In this document: piece by piece, positions 33,316 to 45,977 of the stretch | Layout: every line of letters begins with the position of its first letter | How positions within the stretch are numbered: position 1 is the stretch's first letter | Assembly (NCBI GenBank): GCA_963573315.1 | Contig: OY752143.1 | Coordinates: 1,612,001 to 1,676,000 of the forward strand | DNA length: 64,000 bases | From: Entomortierella parvispora | Lineage: Eukaryota; Mortierellomycota; Mortierellomycetes; Mortierellales; Mortierellaceae | Reading direction: 5' to 3' | Notes under the pieces: generated by a model | Told to the model about the DNA's origin: nothing | Seen by the model: only the letters and a program-made list of their open reading frames with translations | The model's database searches: none | Translations under genes and position numbers: made by a program

Positions 33316-34471
33316 TTAGATCATGGCAGCAAAGGCACCGGCAAGGGCGGCAATGGCAGCAAAGGTCTTGGGGGCAGTCAAGAAAGAGGCGGACGAGCCA
33401 GTGGGCTTGGAGGCAGGGGCGGAGGTGGTGGAGGTGGTTGGGGCAGGGGCCAAGAAACCGGGCTCAGTGCCGTTCAACATGGGAGCGTTCGCAATGGTGA
33501 TGTTGTTGTTGGTGGTGATACCGGCGGCCTTGGCAACGACATCAAACACGTTGTTGACGGTCTGGTTGGTATCCTGACGACCGAGGTTGCCCAAGTCCCA
33601 GTTGGCCTCGACAGTCGAGAGAAGGGAGAAGTGGGTGTAAAAGGTCGAGTCGGTGGTGTTCTTGAGGTCAGCGACAACATCTCCGAGCAACAAAGTGTAG
33701 ACACGGTTTTCAACGTCGTAGTTCTCGGACTCGTCGAAGGTAATGACGACGAGGGTGTTGTTGATGAACGACTTGTTCTCCAACAGAGGGGGCAAGAACG
33801 TCTTCAACCACTTGGAAGCATCAACAACAGTGGTGTTGTGTCCGTCATTGATCATGTTGGGGGTATAGAACGAGTAGTTGGGCAAGGTGTTGTTGGCAAG
33901 ATCGAGCGCAAGCTGGGTGGAGGGCACGATGTTGCTGCAACGGGCGGGGTCCAAAGCAACAGAGTCGTAGATAATGAAGGGGTTGTGCTTGCGGAAATAC
34001 AATCCGTCGCTCTCAAAGCCCGTGAAACAGGGAGTGCTGGGGAGGTTCTCCTGGTAAGCCTTCCAGGTGAGGTTCTTCTTCTCCAAGAGATCAACGACGG
34101 TGGTGTAGTTTTTAGGGATACTATGGAAGTTGTCGTCGTTCAAGCCAAAGTAGTCACCACCGGAAACGGAAATGTAGTTGGGCTCGGAGGGGTGAGTAAC
34201 ACCATAGTAGTTATCCAAGAGGACACCCTGGTCGGCGAAGGAGGTGAGGTTGACATCCAGTTCAGCCTTGACGAAGTCCTGTGCGTTCAAAAAGAATCAA
34301 GTCGAAGACAGGTCAGTCGCATGGCCAGTTGACTGTTGTTCACAACAGTTGCTTCCAACTTACGGTGTTCTCGAGGAAGACAATGAAAATATGGTCAAAA
34401 GACTTGCCCTTGGTGGCCTGGGCAGCAGCAGTGGCAATGAAGGCCAAGGAGGCAATTGACTTGAAAAGCAT
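33316..34471 (-). CDS. Secreted, probably GPI-anchored phosphoesterase (acid phosphatase type)
   Basis: Two exons (34364-34471 and 33316-34278) give 356 residues. The N terminus is a signal peptide (LFKSIASLAFIATAAAQA). Family motifs of the phosphoesterase/acid phosphatase group follow: FLENT-DFVK at the exon join, THPSEPNYISVSGGDYFG, TPNMINDGHN, ITFDESE and THFSLLSTVEANWDLGNLGR. These supply the expected metal-binding Glu, Asn, Asp and His residues. Many N-glycosylation sites (NNTL, NKSF, NTTD, NITI) fit an extracellular enzyme. The C terminus is Ser/Thr/Pro-rich and ends in a hydrophobic stretch (TFAAIAALAGAFAAMI), as in GPI-anchored wall proteins. Phosphate scavenging at the surface is likely; a phospholipase C activity is an alternative within the family. 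Confidence 0.9.
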
Positions 34472-34561
34472 GATGATGAATGATGGTGAGGGTAGGAGAT
34501 GGGGAGGAGGAAGAGAAAAGACTGCTTGGGTGATTTTTTGAAACAGGACGAGGTCGGTGTC

Positions 34562-34567
34562 TTTATA
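34562..34567 (-). promoter_or_regulatory. TATA box of the phosphoesterase gene
   Basis: TATAAA on the minus strand, 91 bases before the ATG. Confidence 0.5.
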
Positions 34568-36452
34568 TCCTGTCCAAAGACGGTTAACGCGCGAATGCAA
34601 ACATGCAGCGGTGGGTACCGGTACATGGCCGTTGGTCTCTCATCGAAGGCGAGCTGGGCGGAAAATGCTTCCATTTCGGGTACAGGAGTTCGTTAAACAG
34701 TAAGAACTACAAGTCTGTCTGCCACTCGATGTCAATGGTACCACCACATGGGAGCACAGAGACTAGTGGGCCAAGACCGCGCATCCAATGACGATGGCGT
34801 AGAATGCTCAGACAGACGACCAGCGTGGAGTCCGATCCATCGAAGTGTTCAGCCTCATCAATTCAATAGATCTGACTGTTATTGTCTTTGCAAAAGCGGT
34901 GAGCAAGAAGGAGTTGGCTCAATCGAACAATAAAATGACCCAGTTAAGAGAGAATCAATCCCCACGAGCTCGAAGGGATTACCAGATCACTCTTCCAAAA
35001 GACCGAGAGAACGCGAAAGCCCGTATCGTGCCGAAGCTCTCAAAAGCCGGGATATGGTAAACAGAGAGGAAAGGATCGAAAGTGGGAGCAGAAAGAGGCA
35101 ACAAATTGGGTGGTGGACACTGAACATTGGATGCCCGCCCAGCCCAGCTCCGTTGCTGTAGGTCCAAGTGGATCGATCCAATTTCAAAGAGGCAATTTCA
35201 GTCCGAGGAAAGGCGGACAAGCGGAGCAGGAAATCAGTAGAGCCGAGTGCATGCGTGGACTGTCCATCCACAGGCAAGGACAGGGCCCGCGTGGGAGTCA
35301 AAGCGGGGTGTTATAGCCAATCATTTGCTGTTGCGCCTGTTCTCATTCGTGCTGGTTGTATTTGCATGTGGGTGATAGGGGACAGTCAACAAAAGCGAAA
35401 GCAAACTAATATTTTGCTCACGCCCGCTACTGCCATGCATCACTGTGAGCCCGAAGCGAGGCACCGTGTGAACCAGTCCGAGAGGACAATTCGGCAACGT
35501 TGGCCGTTCGGTGGATTTTGGATGGTGCTCATTTGACCAAATGGAGATTCATAGGCTGCTCAGAGGGTTGCACCTGGGTTCTCTTCGCACCAAGGCGACC
35601 CACTCGCCTTCGGCTAAACACCAGTGGTACATTCAATCTCACTTTTGTGTTTTGGTTCTTTGCTTCTTCTTTGCAAACTCTCTGAGATGGAAGGTATACG
35701 AGAAGCAGCTCTGGTTCCCATCGCCCTGCTGCTGCAGCCAATCCTTTTGAAGAGTCCATACCCATGCCAAGGGCTGATCTCGGTACAGGGCAACGTTTCT
35801 CGGTTTCAGACAACTTTAAATTCAATTGAGCTTTGTTCTTTCGGAAAGAACAACACAATCCACCTCGCCACCTCATACCTTTTACGCTCGACCTCGAAAG
35901 TCCAGCAGCACAGTCGCACACCATAAATATTCAAAGGCAGAAGGAGGGCGCAATTTAAGAAGGCACATCGCACAAGCGAGCAAGAGGAGGATACATATTC
36001 GACAGCTCGTTGTCTTCGCCTCGCACCACTCAAATCCGTATTGTCGTCCCGATCAAGCACGTTTAGCGGACGAGCCCATGCTCATTCGCAGAGTGTGCAA
36101 ACGACGCAAAGCCTCATTTCGACTTTTATCCGGGAAACACTTCCCATTTCCATGCTTTCTTCCTTCACTCACCACTGCTTCAACCCTCAAAGAGCCAGAT
36201 CGCAGATTCCTTAAAAGACGAGCAGTGTTTCTTATCAGATCCATCCCTTCTTCTGCTCTCTTGATATTCCTCTCTTGGTCATCCCTCCCCCCGACCTTTA
36301 CCTGTGCCACCTCTTTATCAGATTTACTCAACAACTCTCATCTTCCCCTCATCTTCCTCTTCCTTCCCCTCCTTCTCTTCCCTTCTCCTCCTCCTCCTCT
36401 CTTCCACCTCTAACCCTTTCGCAAACTTATACCCATATCACCCATATCCCTA
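34568..36452. other. Divergent intergenic region
   Basis: Nearly 2 kb separates the phosphoesterase from the oxidase. No coding region is supported. From about 36130 to 36415 the plus strand is CT-rich, a probable leader for the oxidase gene. Confidence 0.55.
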
Positions 36453-38443
36453 ATGTCTCAAGAAAAGCCGACAGCAGAGAGGAAGTCCTACCGCAAGGTC
36501 ATTATCGGAAGTGTTGTTGTTGCTGTCATTGCACTAGCACTCATTTTCGGTCTTGTATTTGGTCTTCGACACCACAAGTCGGAAGGCTCCAATGAGGAGG
36601 CCTTTGTTCAACCATGGAACAATGCCTCGCAGTTCCTCCTCAGCAAAAACTTTACCATCACAAAAACTCCAACCACTCGTTACTATGATTGGACCATTAC
36701 CCAGCAAACCATTTCCCCTGATGGTCTTGATCGTCCTATGCTGCTAGTGAACGGTAAGAGTGGGAACTTCGAGATACTTGCAAACTTTCTTGCAAAACTT
36801 ACTATTTACAAAGAACAAGATCGGACGAGCTCAAATTTTAACACTGGCTCTCCTCAGGCATGTTCCCCGGACCTTTGGTTGAGGCCAACACCGGCGACCA
36901 GATCGTTGTCAAGGTTACGAACAACATGGTCAATGGTACTACTATCCATTGGCACGGCATGTACCAGAACGGTAAGTCATTGGCAGCTCAATATATTCTT
37001 CCTTCCCTTCTTCAGCCTCTCGCAAGCTGTATCCTAGGATGACAGTTTCTAACTCATAACTTTCCATCTCATTTCATTTGATCTTCTCATAATTCAGGCA
37101 CAAACTGGATGGATGGAACTATGGGTGTCACGCAGTGCGCAATCCCCCCCGGTCAATCCTTCACCTACAACTACACTGTGGCCAACCAGTGGGGAACCTA
37201 TTGGTGGCACGCACACGCCGCGTCGCAGTACATTGATGGTATCGTTGGACCCCTGATCATTCACAGCCCCGATGAGCCCTACCTAAAGGAGTATGACGAA
37301 GACATAATTATGATGATCAGCGACTACTATCATACCGATTCTGGCTCCCTGGTTGCCTGGTATCTTAGTACCGATAGCCAGGGCACCGAGCCTGTCCCTG
37401 ACAATGGCCTTATTAACGGCCACAACGTTTTCAATTGTTCCGGAGATGCCGTCGCTCTGTTTCCTACCGGGAGCAAATGCACGGATGGAGCACCCCTCGC
37501 CTCGTTCGATTTCAAGGCTGGCTTAACCTACAGAGTCCGAATCATCAACTCTGGCAGTTTCGCAGACTTCCAATTCTCAATTGATGACCACATGCTGAGT
37601 GTCATTGAGGCCGATGGTGTCGACATGCAACCAGTTGCAGTTCAGCGTCTCCCTATTCATGTTGCCCAGCGATACTCTGTCCTGGTCAATGCGAACCAGA
37701 CAGTCGGCAATTACTACATTCGGGCGACAATGAACACCAATTGCTTCAACACTCCTAACCCTGCATTGAACGAGTTTGTCCAGGGTGTGATCCACTACGA
37801 GGGTGCGCCTGTCACCCAGGACTTTAACTCTACAGACTGGACCGTCTCCGGCTGGGCCCCTATTTGCATCGATCTGGCCTTGGATATGCTTCACCCTTAT
37901 GCTTCCCAGCCTGCCCCGACTGCTGATGTTTCGTACCAAATCAACTTTGCGTTCGAGACCATTAGCCAGTCAGGAGTCAACCTCGGTTATGTCAACAATA
38001 CCTCTTGGTCTCCTCTCATGACCGATGCCACCTTGTTCCAGGCTCAAAGAGGTATTACACTCTTTGATGCCTCGCAGCAGATCGTGACCCTCAATAGCAC
38101 CAACGTCGTCGAGCTGGTCTTGAACAACTATGATGAGGGCTCCCACCCTTTCCATTTCCACGGACACACCTTCTCTGTCTTGGGATGGGGCGATGGCAGT
38201 TATGTCCCGGGAAAAACTGCTCTGGAGCTGACAAACCCCTTGAGACGTGACACAATTACGATCCCTTCTTTTGGTTGGACCGTGGTACGATTTGTGAACG
38301 ACAATCCTGGCATGTGGACCCTCCATTGTCACATTGACTGGCACATGGAAGCGGGTTTGTTGATCCAGTTCGAGTCCTTCCCTGACCAGATCAAGAAGTT
38401 CCAGATCCCCCCCGAGCTCACTGCCATGTGCGGTGCAAAATAG
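36453..38443 (+). CDS. Membrane-anchored multicopper oxidase (laccase-like)
   Basis: Three exons (36453-36753, 36858-36971, 37098-38443) give 586 residues. The four copper signatures are present in order: HWHGMYQNGTNWMDG, GTYWWHAHAASQYIDGIVG, HPFHFHGHTFSVLG and HCHIDWHMEAGL. So the type 1 site and the trinuclear cluster look complete. The residue at the axial position of type 1 copper is Leu. The N terminus is not a cleaved signal. A basic stretch (RKSYRK) precedes about 22 hydrophobic residues and then RHHK, a type II signal anchor placing the catalytic part outside. Fet3-type ferroxidases instead have a C-terminal anchor. Phenol or metal oxidation at the cell surface is likely. Many N-glycosylation sites are seen. 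Confidence 0.92.
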
Positions 38444-38527
38444 ATGCTTTCATTCACACATTTCATTTGATCCGTCCTCGGTATCGTAAAAAAAAAACTT
38501 TTGGCTGGTCAGTGTTTTTCTTTTGTC

Positions 38528-38533
38528 AATAAA
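38528..38533 (+). terminator. Polyadenylation signal of the oxidase gene
   Basis: AATAAA 85 bases after the oxidase stop. Confidence 0.55.
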
Positions 38534-39027
38534 GACATTACTTTTCATCTTCATCAGACCTTGTCTACCCTTTTCTTAACTACCGCTTCAGACCCCAGCA
38601 CCATCGTATTTTGGAATTATTCTCAGTGTAGTTCCTGATCTGGCACATCGTTCCTGTGGCAAGAGTAAAAGTCAACAAGTTATAATCACTACGAGAATTG
38701 ACCGAGATCAACAGGTAAAAGCCGATCTTTCTTGGTCACCAATGTGATGTCCTCCCTAGCTATCTGAAGAGACCGGTGTGATCAGTTGGACTCGGATAGA
38801 GCAATTGAGATATTTTCCTCCTGGACACCCAGAATTGGAGCGGAGTGCCGTCGATGCTGATCAAAAGGTCGATTTGTCTTGTTTCCCTGGGACGCCCATC
38901 ACATGATCATGTCCCATTCACAATAGACTCTTCTTCGGGGAGGCGAGGAAGAGAGAACGTCTTGTTCTTGACTTCTTGCCTTCTGCTCCCAAATCCACCG
39001 CCACTCTGATCGAATAGCTTGCTGACC
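38534..39027. other. Intergenic region
   Basis: About 500 bases without a supported gene; promoter space for the following plus-strand gene. Nothing distinctive was seen. Confidence 0.5.
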
Positions 39028-39908
39028 ATGCCGCAAAGGACAGCCATAGCTCCTGTCTCGGAACAGACCCCACCTAAAGCCTCCAGTCCATCATCATCCT
39101 ACCTCAGTCAATACAGGTACCATAAAAAAACTCCCGCCACACATCACGATTTTCATGCTGACAGGTTGTATCCTTAAGCTCCAGATCAGAAAGCAATGAA
39201 GAACGCCTAGGCGACAACACCGATATCACGAATGAGAGCCACAGTGACGATGATGATGACGAGGAAAGCGTCCAGATCCAAATCCAAGCTCTGCAAGGTA
39301 TAGTATCTTTCCAACCCCATGTGTATGTGCTGAACGCGAACAGCCGAGATTAACAAGAACCATTTCTAGAGAAACTGGAAAGGAGGAAAGTTCAAGAAGC
39401 CGCCAAAGTTATTCAAGATACCAAAGACTTTGTGGTACGATGAGAGGCTCGAGTTGAGGCCCTGCGGACCAAACAAAAGGAGCAAATGTATTCCATGGCG
39501 CGTTGTCTTCATAATGTTTTCCACCGCCTGGAGGTCATGCGTCTGTATAACCAATGTCTACCTCTTTTCTGCATGGATCAGATCCGAATGCATCAAGAAG
39601 CACGGTGACAAGGTTAAACAACTGGAGATGGACAGAGAAAAGTGCGTCCAGCAAATCGAAGACGCCAAGAACAAATTCAAGGTAGTATTTCAGCACCTCC
39701 GATCTTGCATTTACTTGCTGCCGCACTGTCAAATAACATGCCCTTGAGGCGATAGATCATTGCGGACAAGGCGTTGAAGAAGATAGCGGAAATCGTCCGA
39801 TCTGAATGTTCTGCCCGTGTGCAGTTTGCAGACACTTGTCTCGAGCGTGGTTCTCGACTATCGAGTTCTTGGAGAGTTCATCGTGACTCGGAGGATCGAG
39901 GGCATTAG
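39028..39908 (+). CDS. Coiled-coil protein of unknown family, interrupted by in-frame TGA
   Basis: Exons joined by phase give MPQRTAIAPVSEQTPPKASS, an acidic stretch with DDDDDEESVQIQIQALQE, KLERRKVQEAAKVIQDTKDF, then EARVEALRTKQKEQ, SECIKKHGDKVKQLEMDREK and IIADKALKKIAEIVRSE. Total length would be about 210 residues, mostly charged helix. Between DFVVR and EARVEA the same frame holds TGA at 39441-39443, and no usable splice pair removes it. Introns on both sides keep phase, so the gene may carry a recent nonsense mutation or a sequence error. I do not recognise the family. It ends 32 bases from the stop of the convergent pseudouridine synthase. Confidence 0.5.
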
Positions 39909-39940
39909 ACTCGCAATACTGCATTAAAAATATGACAGGT

Positions 39941-41724
39941 TTATTTTACAGGATCTACAATATTTGATAATGAAGCATCGCTTGGTACATCCGACTGATA
40001 TCCCTCTTCTTTTGCCCACTCTGGCAATTCAGTTTCAAACGACCATCCGTTTGCTTGATATCTCCATGCATGAAGGTACATGATTCTCTTCTCTGGTTCT
40101 GGATCCAGTCTTGACGCCAGTCCACAAATCTTGCAAAATTCCGCCTGCTGTGTTGATCCGTCCTCGCCAGATACCGTGTTACCAGTGGAAGAATGTGCAG
40201 AGGATGATGCTGTGGCCAGCGCGTTATCGTTCTCATCCTCGAGTTCAGTTTGCTCCAATAGCTTTTGGACAAGGACCTTTTCCATCTCATCCGTGATGCC
40301 CCCCTTTCCATTTGCATGTCCCCAGATTTCCTTGTTGTGGTAGAGCGGGTCGTTGGTGATAGGATATCCAAGCCATTGGAGATGGACTCGGATCTGGTGA
40401 GTCCGGCCAGTGACAGGCCGAGCAAGGACAACGGAGGTATTGGTCTTGGGGTCATAGCGCAGGAGCTCAAAGATAGTCGAACATGCTTTTCCTTCCGGAT
40501 GGACTGTGTTGAGGGTCAACTTGAATGATGCTACATGTATTGGCTCATGGCACTCTGTTATACCACTAGTTTTTTTTCACAAGTACATAGGAAGAGATCC
40601 ATGAGCAACGACTTCTTTCTTTCATAAAAGTCACGACATAGGAAAGGGAAAGGTCAATGAGCTTCCTTACCTGGGGAACTGCCCAATGACTTTACAAACG
40701 TATTCCTTCTTGATTTCACATTTTTGCATCATTAATTCAAACTCACGGGCTTTCTTGACCGAGAGTGCAATGATCATCAGTCCAGACGTGAGTCGATCTA
40801 GCCGATTGACGGCTGGTAAGATAAAATAAAAGAGTGAATGCCATTGAAAGAACGTTAGAATACTGGTTCAAATCCGGATCGGAGCTAATGAGTAAAAGCG
40901 TACAACTGGGTGATCCACTTACGATAAAGATCTGTGTATCCCTGCTCCTTCATTAGGATATGAAGGACGGTATTATGTCGATAACGTCCGCTGGGATGGA
41001 CAGGAATGCTACTTGGTTTATCGACAATAATGACTCCGTCGTCCTTCCGGACAACCTTAACAGGCAGGTTGGCCACTGGGGGTTCATGACGATGGATCGC
41101 ATGGGCAACAACGTCGCTGTTCTTGATGATGTAATCCTTGTCCACAGTCTCGTCATTGATTTGTACTCGCCCGTCCTTGATAGCCCGTTCATAAAATTCA
41201 TTATCTCGGTCCCGAAACTCTGTGTTGAAGACTTCGATCAGGGTGCGACCCAACCAGCGACCTTTTGCATAGGTCTGATACTTGAAAAAGTAAGGGTAGA
41301 TCTTGCGAAGGTCTATCATGACAGATCCATCAACAACTGGGTTAGAATGAGGCATCGAAGGAAGGCACAAGGAGTAATCATGTCTACGGTCATTGAGTGG
41401 TTTACCGTTGTCAAAATAATACTCTGCATTCTTGAGATCATCCTCGGGTTTTACTAGATCAACACGCTTTTTTTGCTTCTTGGGCTGTTGGCCTCCCTCT
41501 GCATAATGGCCATGCTTGGATTCCTTGTGCCTTTTGGATCCGATATGAACAACGCCGGTCTCGACTGGCGGCTCTTTTAAAGGGTTGGTCTCCTCCGTAG
41601 GGCGAGTTGTTTCACCATTGCTTTCGCCTAGCTGACCTGCGGCTGAACTCTGCTCTGCGAAGGAAGGAGGTACGGGCAAGTCCAGGTCGGCGCTGTTTGT
41701 GGTAGCCTGATCAGTAGTCGACAT
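39941..41724 (-). CDS. RNA pseudouridine synthase, RluA family (Pus9/RPUSD2-like)
   Basis: Three exons give about 515 residues. A charged N-terminal 100 residues with KKQKKR could direct nuclear entry. An S4-like segment (LIEVFNTEFRDRDNEFYERA) follows, then the catalytic domain. The active-site Asp is in VNRLDRLTSGL, and the second signature is RPVTGRTHQIRVHLQWLGY. The C-terminal part has CKICG and LHAWRY...LPEWA, typical of the Pus9/Rib2 branch that makes pseudouridine 32 in tRNA. The deaminase domain found in yeast Rib2 is absent. The start is the first ATG of the long 5' exon. It is divergent from the LAMTOR1-like gene, with 682 bases between the starts. The stop overlaps an AATAAA signal. 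Confidence 0.92.
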
Positions 41725-42406
41725 TGTTGATCAGCACCAAATTTGACCATTGCGTTTCGAGAGAGGGGAGATTGATGCATCGCCCACTTGATGGAGCATT
41801 GTGGCTTAGACGAAGAGGAGGAATCGCACGGACTGCTTTGTATCGAGGAAACCAGCCGTGGATGCGATCGTCGTGTTTGAACGGAGGAGAGAGGGAGAGC
41901 GTGTGTGTGAGAGAGAGGCAAGAAGGGCGATGAATGCAGAGTATATATCAAGCACGAGAAGGAAGAAGCGAGATAAGAAGGATAAATAGAGAAGGACTCA
42001 CATCCAGCGGCTGCAGCCAGACCGGACCGGACGGAACCAGACCAGACGGACGCCAGACGAGACGCGCTTGCCTCCTTTGGGATCACATATCCAAAGCGCA
42101 TGGTGTCAATTGGCGATGGGTCGATCGCACCATGGCCCGTTCCTCTCTTTCTCCCTCTCTCTCTTTCTCTCTGTTGCTCTGTGCTCTGTGTCTGCTCTCT
42201 CTCTCTCTCGTCTCCTCTTCGTCTTTTCCCCTCTCTTGCTCTCTCCATTTCTCTGCTCTGCTCTGCGCACCTTCGCCTGTCTTTCTTCACTTGACCTGTG
42301 CCTTTCGTTCCTGTTTGCCTCCCCCTTCTTCCTCGCCTCATTCTTCCATTTCTTCTCATCCCATCTCATCCCATCCCATCTCTTATCCAAAGAACACCTT
42401 CTCAAA
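41725..42406. other. Shared divergent promoter region
   Basis: Lies between the two starts of the pseudouridine synthase and the LAMTOR1-like gene. The plus strand is strongly CT-rich from 42140 to 42400, including long CT dinucleotide runs, a likely leader of the rightward gene. A TATATA element near 41942 could serve the leftward gene. Confidence 0.55.
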
Positions 42407-44998
42407 ATGGGTTGCTGTGGAAGCAAGCACTCGGCTGATGACCAGGTAACGCGATCGCCCTGACCATCCCTCGCTCTCGAAGCCCCTTTTGGTCTTCGCC
42501 CCTTTCTCCTCTCACTCTCTCTCTCTCTCTCGCCAATGGGAAACATCAACACAAGCAGCTGCAGCGCTCGAAACGGTCATGCGCCTCGTCGCAGGGACCA
42601 TGTGCGATTTCAAAAGCATCGAGAAGGCTCAACAACAGGGGCGGGAGGCCATAACGCACAGTCAGCCTTGATCCCTTGTACCTGGATGTAAGGATAGGCC
42701 TCGACAAAACCATTGCCTACCTGTTGAGCTGTCCTCTCTCGACACACCAGGCTGTAGGACATACTGTTGGCACAGAGCGGGGGAGGATCGGCCCATACTG
42801 CTCTTTCTTTCTCTCTTTGATTGCCACACTCTCGCAACGTCTCCCAAACTGATAGTCTGTCTACCTTTCGCTCACTCACTCTCCCACTGCGCGTCATCTC
42901 GAATAGAATGAGAACCAGCGTCTGTTAGACGGTAGCAATGATCCTCTTGGATACGGGTAAGGAAAAACCAAGAAGCAATTGCTCGTGGTCTGTGTGTGTT
43001 CCCTGCTCTGTCCATGTACTTTTGTGCATATGCGCTGGGACAGTGAGTTTTATTTGCACCCGTCTCTCTTGCTTTTCAAACCATTGGTTGTCCATCGATG
43101 GGTGCATGCATTTTGGGGGCCGTGAAGAGCACACAGGACGGTGAAGGGTGGAACACAATCAGATTGGATGGTGCGCATTTATGATATTTTTTTTTCATTC
43201 TCGTACCTCCAAGCAGTCTTATCCCACCATGTCCTACGGATGATGTGCTCTCTTCAGACAGGCTTTTTGCCTCGCAGCTCAAAGAAGATAAAGAGGAAAG
43301 GGAGGAGAGAAGGAGGCTTGGTGTGCGCCATTTTTTTCTTTCTTCTGTGTCCTCCTGCAAGATGCGCGTCGGAAACTGTTTCCTCCTCCTGCTTTGGCCT
43401 CTGTTTCTCTCAATGCAACGCTTCTTATGAATGTGGCGCCGACGACTCAAACAGATCAAAGACAATGTCTCCACCCCCTCCCCCCTGCTAGTCTGGACTG
43501 AAAGGTTAGAGCCGTGGAAGGACATGGTCGGGACACATTTGGCGGGAAAAAAAAGTCGTATCGTGAACATGGGTCTGGATTTATTTACTTTTTGGAGGGA
43601 AGACGATAGTTTGCGTACAATTGTTTTGGCTTTTGGCTAGTCGTTGGTTGTCAGGTGTGTTGTGTGTGTGTTTGCGTGGTGTTGGATCATCAACCCGCGA
43701 GGGAGACCAGAATTATGATCGAGTCCAAAGGCCGTTCTCGCCTGCCGTCATACCCCTTGCTCAATTAGCGGGACCTTCAAGAGGGTCCGACTTTAACTAC
43801 AAACCCCTTTTCTGCACTTTGACATGAACTGCGAACTGTGGGGGACAAAACAACAGACATTCCTGATTGGGGTGTCTATGTTTACTGTCGCTCTGTGTTT
43901 TGTTTAATATTTTGTGCCATCAGTTGAGCAGCGCTCGCTCCCCGCATCTGTGTTTTCTGTTTCCTTTCTTGCAACAGAAAAAGCGTGGGGTTCTTTTCCC
44001 AGCTCGACTGCGTCCCCTTGGGAGGTCGCAATATTGCACCGAGGGCAGCAGACAACAGTTGAATCGCCCAATCCCCTCTGACAATGTCTAATTCGTCTTT
44101 GCCTTACATAGCCCTACAAGGATGGTGCCTGCAACACAAGGTGAACTGAATCAAGTTCGAGAACTCGAGTCGCTTCAAAAGATTGTAGAGAGGACTGCAG
44201 GGTAAGCTGGTCTTGGCAATACTGTGGTGCCACAGAGCTGGTTGACCAGATTTGGTCATGATCAGACTATCACAGGGCGCATGGGCCATGAATGGGTTTA
44301 TTTCCTTTCCTATCACCAAATAGTCAATCGAAAATGACTGTGAACGTCTTTGATGTACTTTGCCCTTACGAGGCCAAAACTCTGACGCCTTCTGTTCTCG
44401 CATTCTAGAAATCTCATCGACATCCCGTCTACATTCCAATTGGAGAGACTTCAGCAACAAGAAGCCGAGACGCGATCAAACGAATACATCTCTGCGTTGA
44501 ATACGGTCAAATTGCCAGAACAAACACTTCGCAAGTTGTCAAGCATGACATCTGTCAATGTTAAATCGCCCTCTGGCGTTGATCTTCCAGGATTAAACGA
44601 GGTTCTTGAGCAGGCCGTTGGATTGAAGGGACCATTCTATAACAGTGGCATCGGACTTAGAGCCCCACGAGAACGGATATCCACCTCTTCAGGAAGTTCT
44701 GTCAAAGCACCATCGGTGCGAGAGGTCTTGGCTGAAAAGACTGTCGATTCCAAGACAGTTGGCTGGGTAAGATAGCACAACGTTACTCTCTGCAAGCTGA
44801 ATGGCGTTGTAATTTGCTCCGCATGCTGTCTTTCGACAACAGCTGACCTTTTTTTTTTTCTCTCTTTTTTGGAATTTTCCCTGCCCATCGCTCTAGTTGG
44901 CGAATGCAATGGGGGAGTTGCAGCAGGCTACAGAGTCCATGGATGTGGAAGATGTTGGCGACCTGATTGTCACCTTATCACCTCCCGTTGTTCGCTAA
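42407..44998 (+). CDS. LAMTOR1/Ego1-like lysosomal adaptor (Ragulator subunit)
   Basis: The first exon encodes MGCCGSKHSADDQ: Gly-2 for myristoylation and two Cys for palmitoylation, the hallmark of LAMTOR1. Downstream exons give NQVRELESLQKIVERTAG joined to NLIDIPSTFQLERLQQQ, then SEYISALNT-like helices. The last exon ends ESMDVEDVGDLIVTLSPPVVR. The ERTAGNLIDI segment matches the conserved region of LAMTOR1. The protein should tether Rag GTPases to the vacuole or lysosome for TORC1 control. The first intron (from 42447) would span about 1.66 kb, unusual here. Phase demands at least one more small exon before 44110; a candidate is CAGCTGCAGCGCTCGAAACG near 42558. The 3' half is solid; the link to the first exon is inferred. 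Confidence 0.72.
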
Positions 44999-45977
44999 TG
45001 GGGGGCTTTGCTCTTTCTGGCAGCTACTCTCCGTTTTGCATTCCCTAAAGCCATTATTCTTACTTTTTCTCCTTACGTACCTCCATCCTTTCTTTTTTTT
45101 TCCCCCTGCATGCATCGTTTTCCTCTTCCTTTTTTTCGTGTAAGTAATTTATCTTTTCTTGACCTCTGTCTATATTATCTCATTCTCTCCCTCTTGCTGC
45201 TCATATTCTTCATATGACCTTCATTTCCTCCGGCAACTTTGTTCTCTTCTTGTCTGATTCTTCTGGACAAATACCTCAATACCTCAATACCTCATATTCT
45301 TCGTCATCCTCTATATCATCGCTGGAACGAGATCGTCTTCTATGGTACGAACTTCTCCTCCTATTCAACTCATATATCCTTCCTTTCCACACCGAAAAGA
45401 CAACAAAAAAAAAAAAGAAAAAAAAAACTTTCTGTCTTTGTCGCTCGACCATTATTGTACATACCCCATATTCATTACCCTATCCTTCCTCCTCCTTCTT
45501 TATGATACTCCAACGTTTCTTGTTTTTCTTTATAATGACTTCCCTTCAGAAAAAAAAAAGGAATTGGAGAGGAGGCCAAATTGTGAGGGGGAAAAATAAA
45601 ATATAAGCAGTGATGACCTCTGTGAATTTTCTTCATCTCTTCTTATTGTTCATGTTATAAGCAAACCCAGGTTTATTTTCTGTAGAAAGAGAAAGAAGTG
45701 CAACCCCGAGGCGAAACAGTGAGCGAAAGAAATATCGGTACTAGAAGATATAAAGGCACTGACGAGTGTTCAGCAGAGGATATAAGATAGAAGAGTTGGG
45801 TGACTAGACTGATAGAAGCAAGGGGTGGGAGGGGAAAGCTAAACAAGCTAAAGCTATGAAGGCAACAGGGAACATGGTGGCAAGAAGTGGCAGAAAAAGC
45901 AATAAAGAAACGAACTAGTAAAAATATGTAGAGAATATATATGAGAGTAATTTCCGTTTGGATTCAGCCGTCTGCAT
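44999..45977. other. Convergent intergenic region
   Basis: T- and CT-rich just after the LAMTOR1-like stop, then A-rich. AATAAA occurs at about 45595. It probably holds the 3' untranslated regions of both flanking genes; no coding region is supported. Confidence 0.55.

Noticed and set aside
40864-40880. GGTTCAAATCC, resembling a tRNA B box
   Set aside because: It lies in an intron of the pseudouridine synthase, and no A box, acceptor stem or cloverleaf can be drawn around it.
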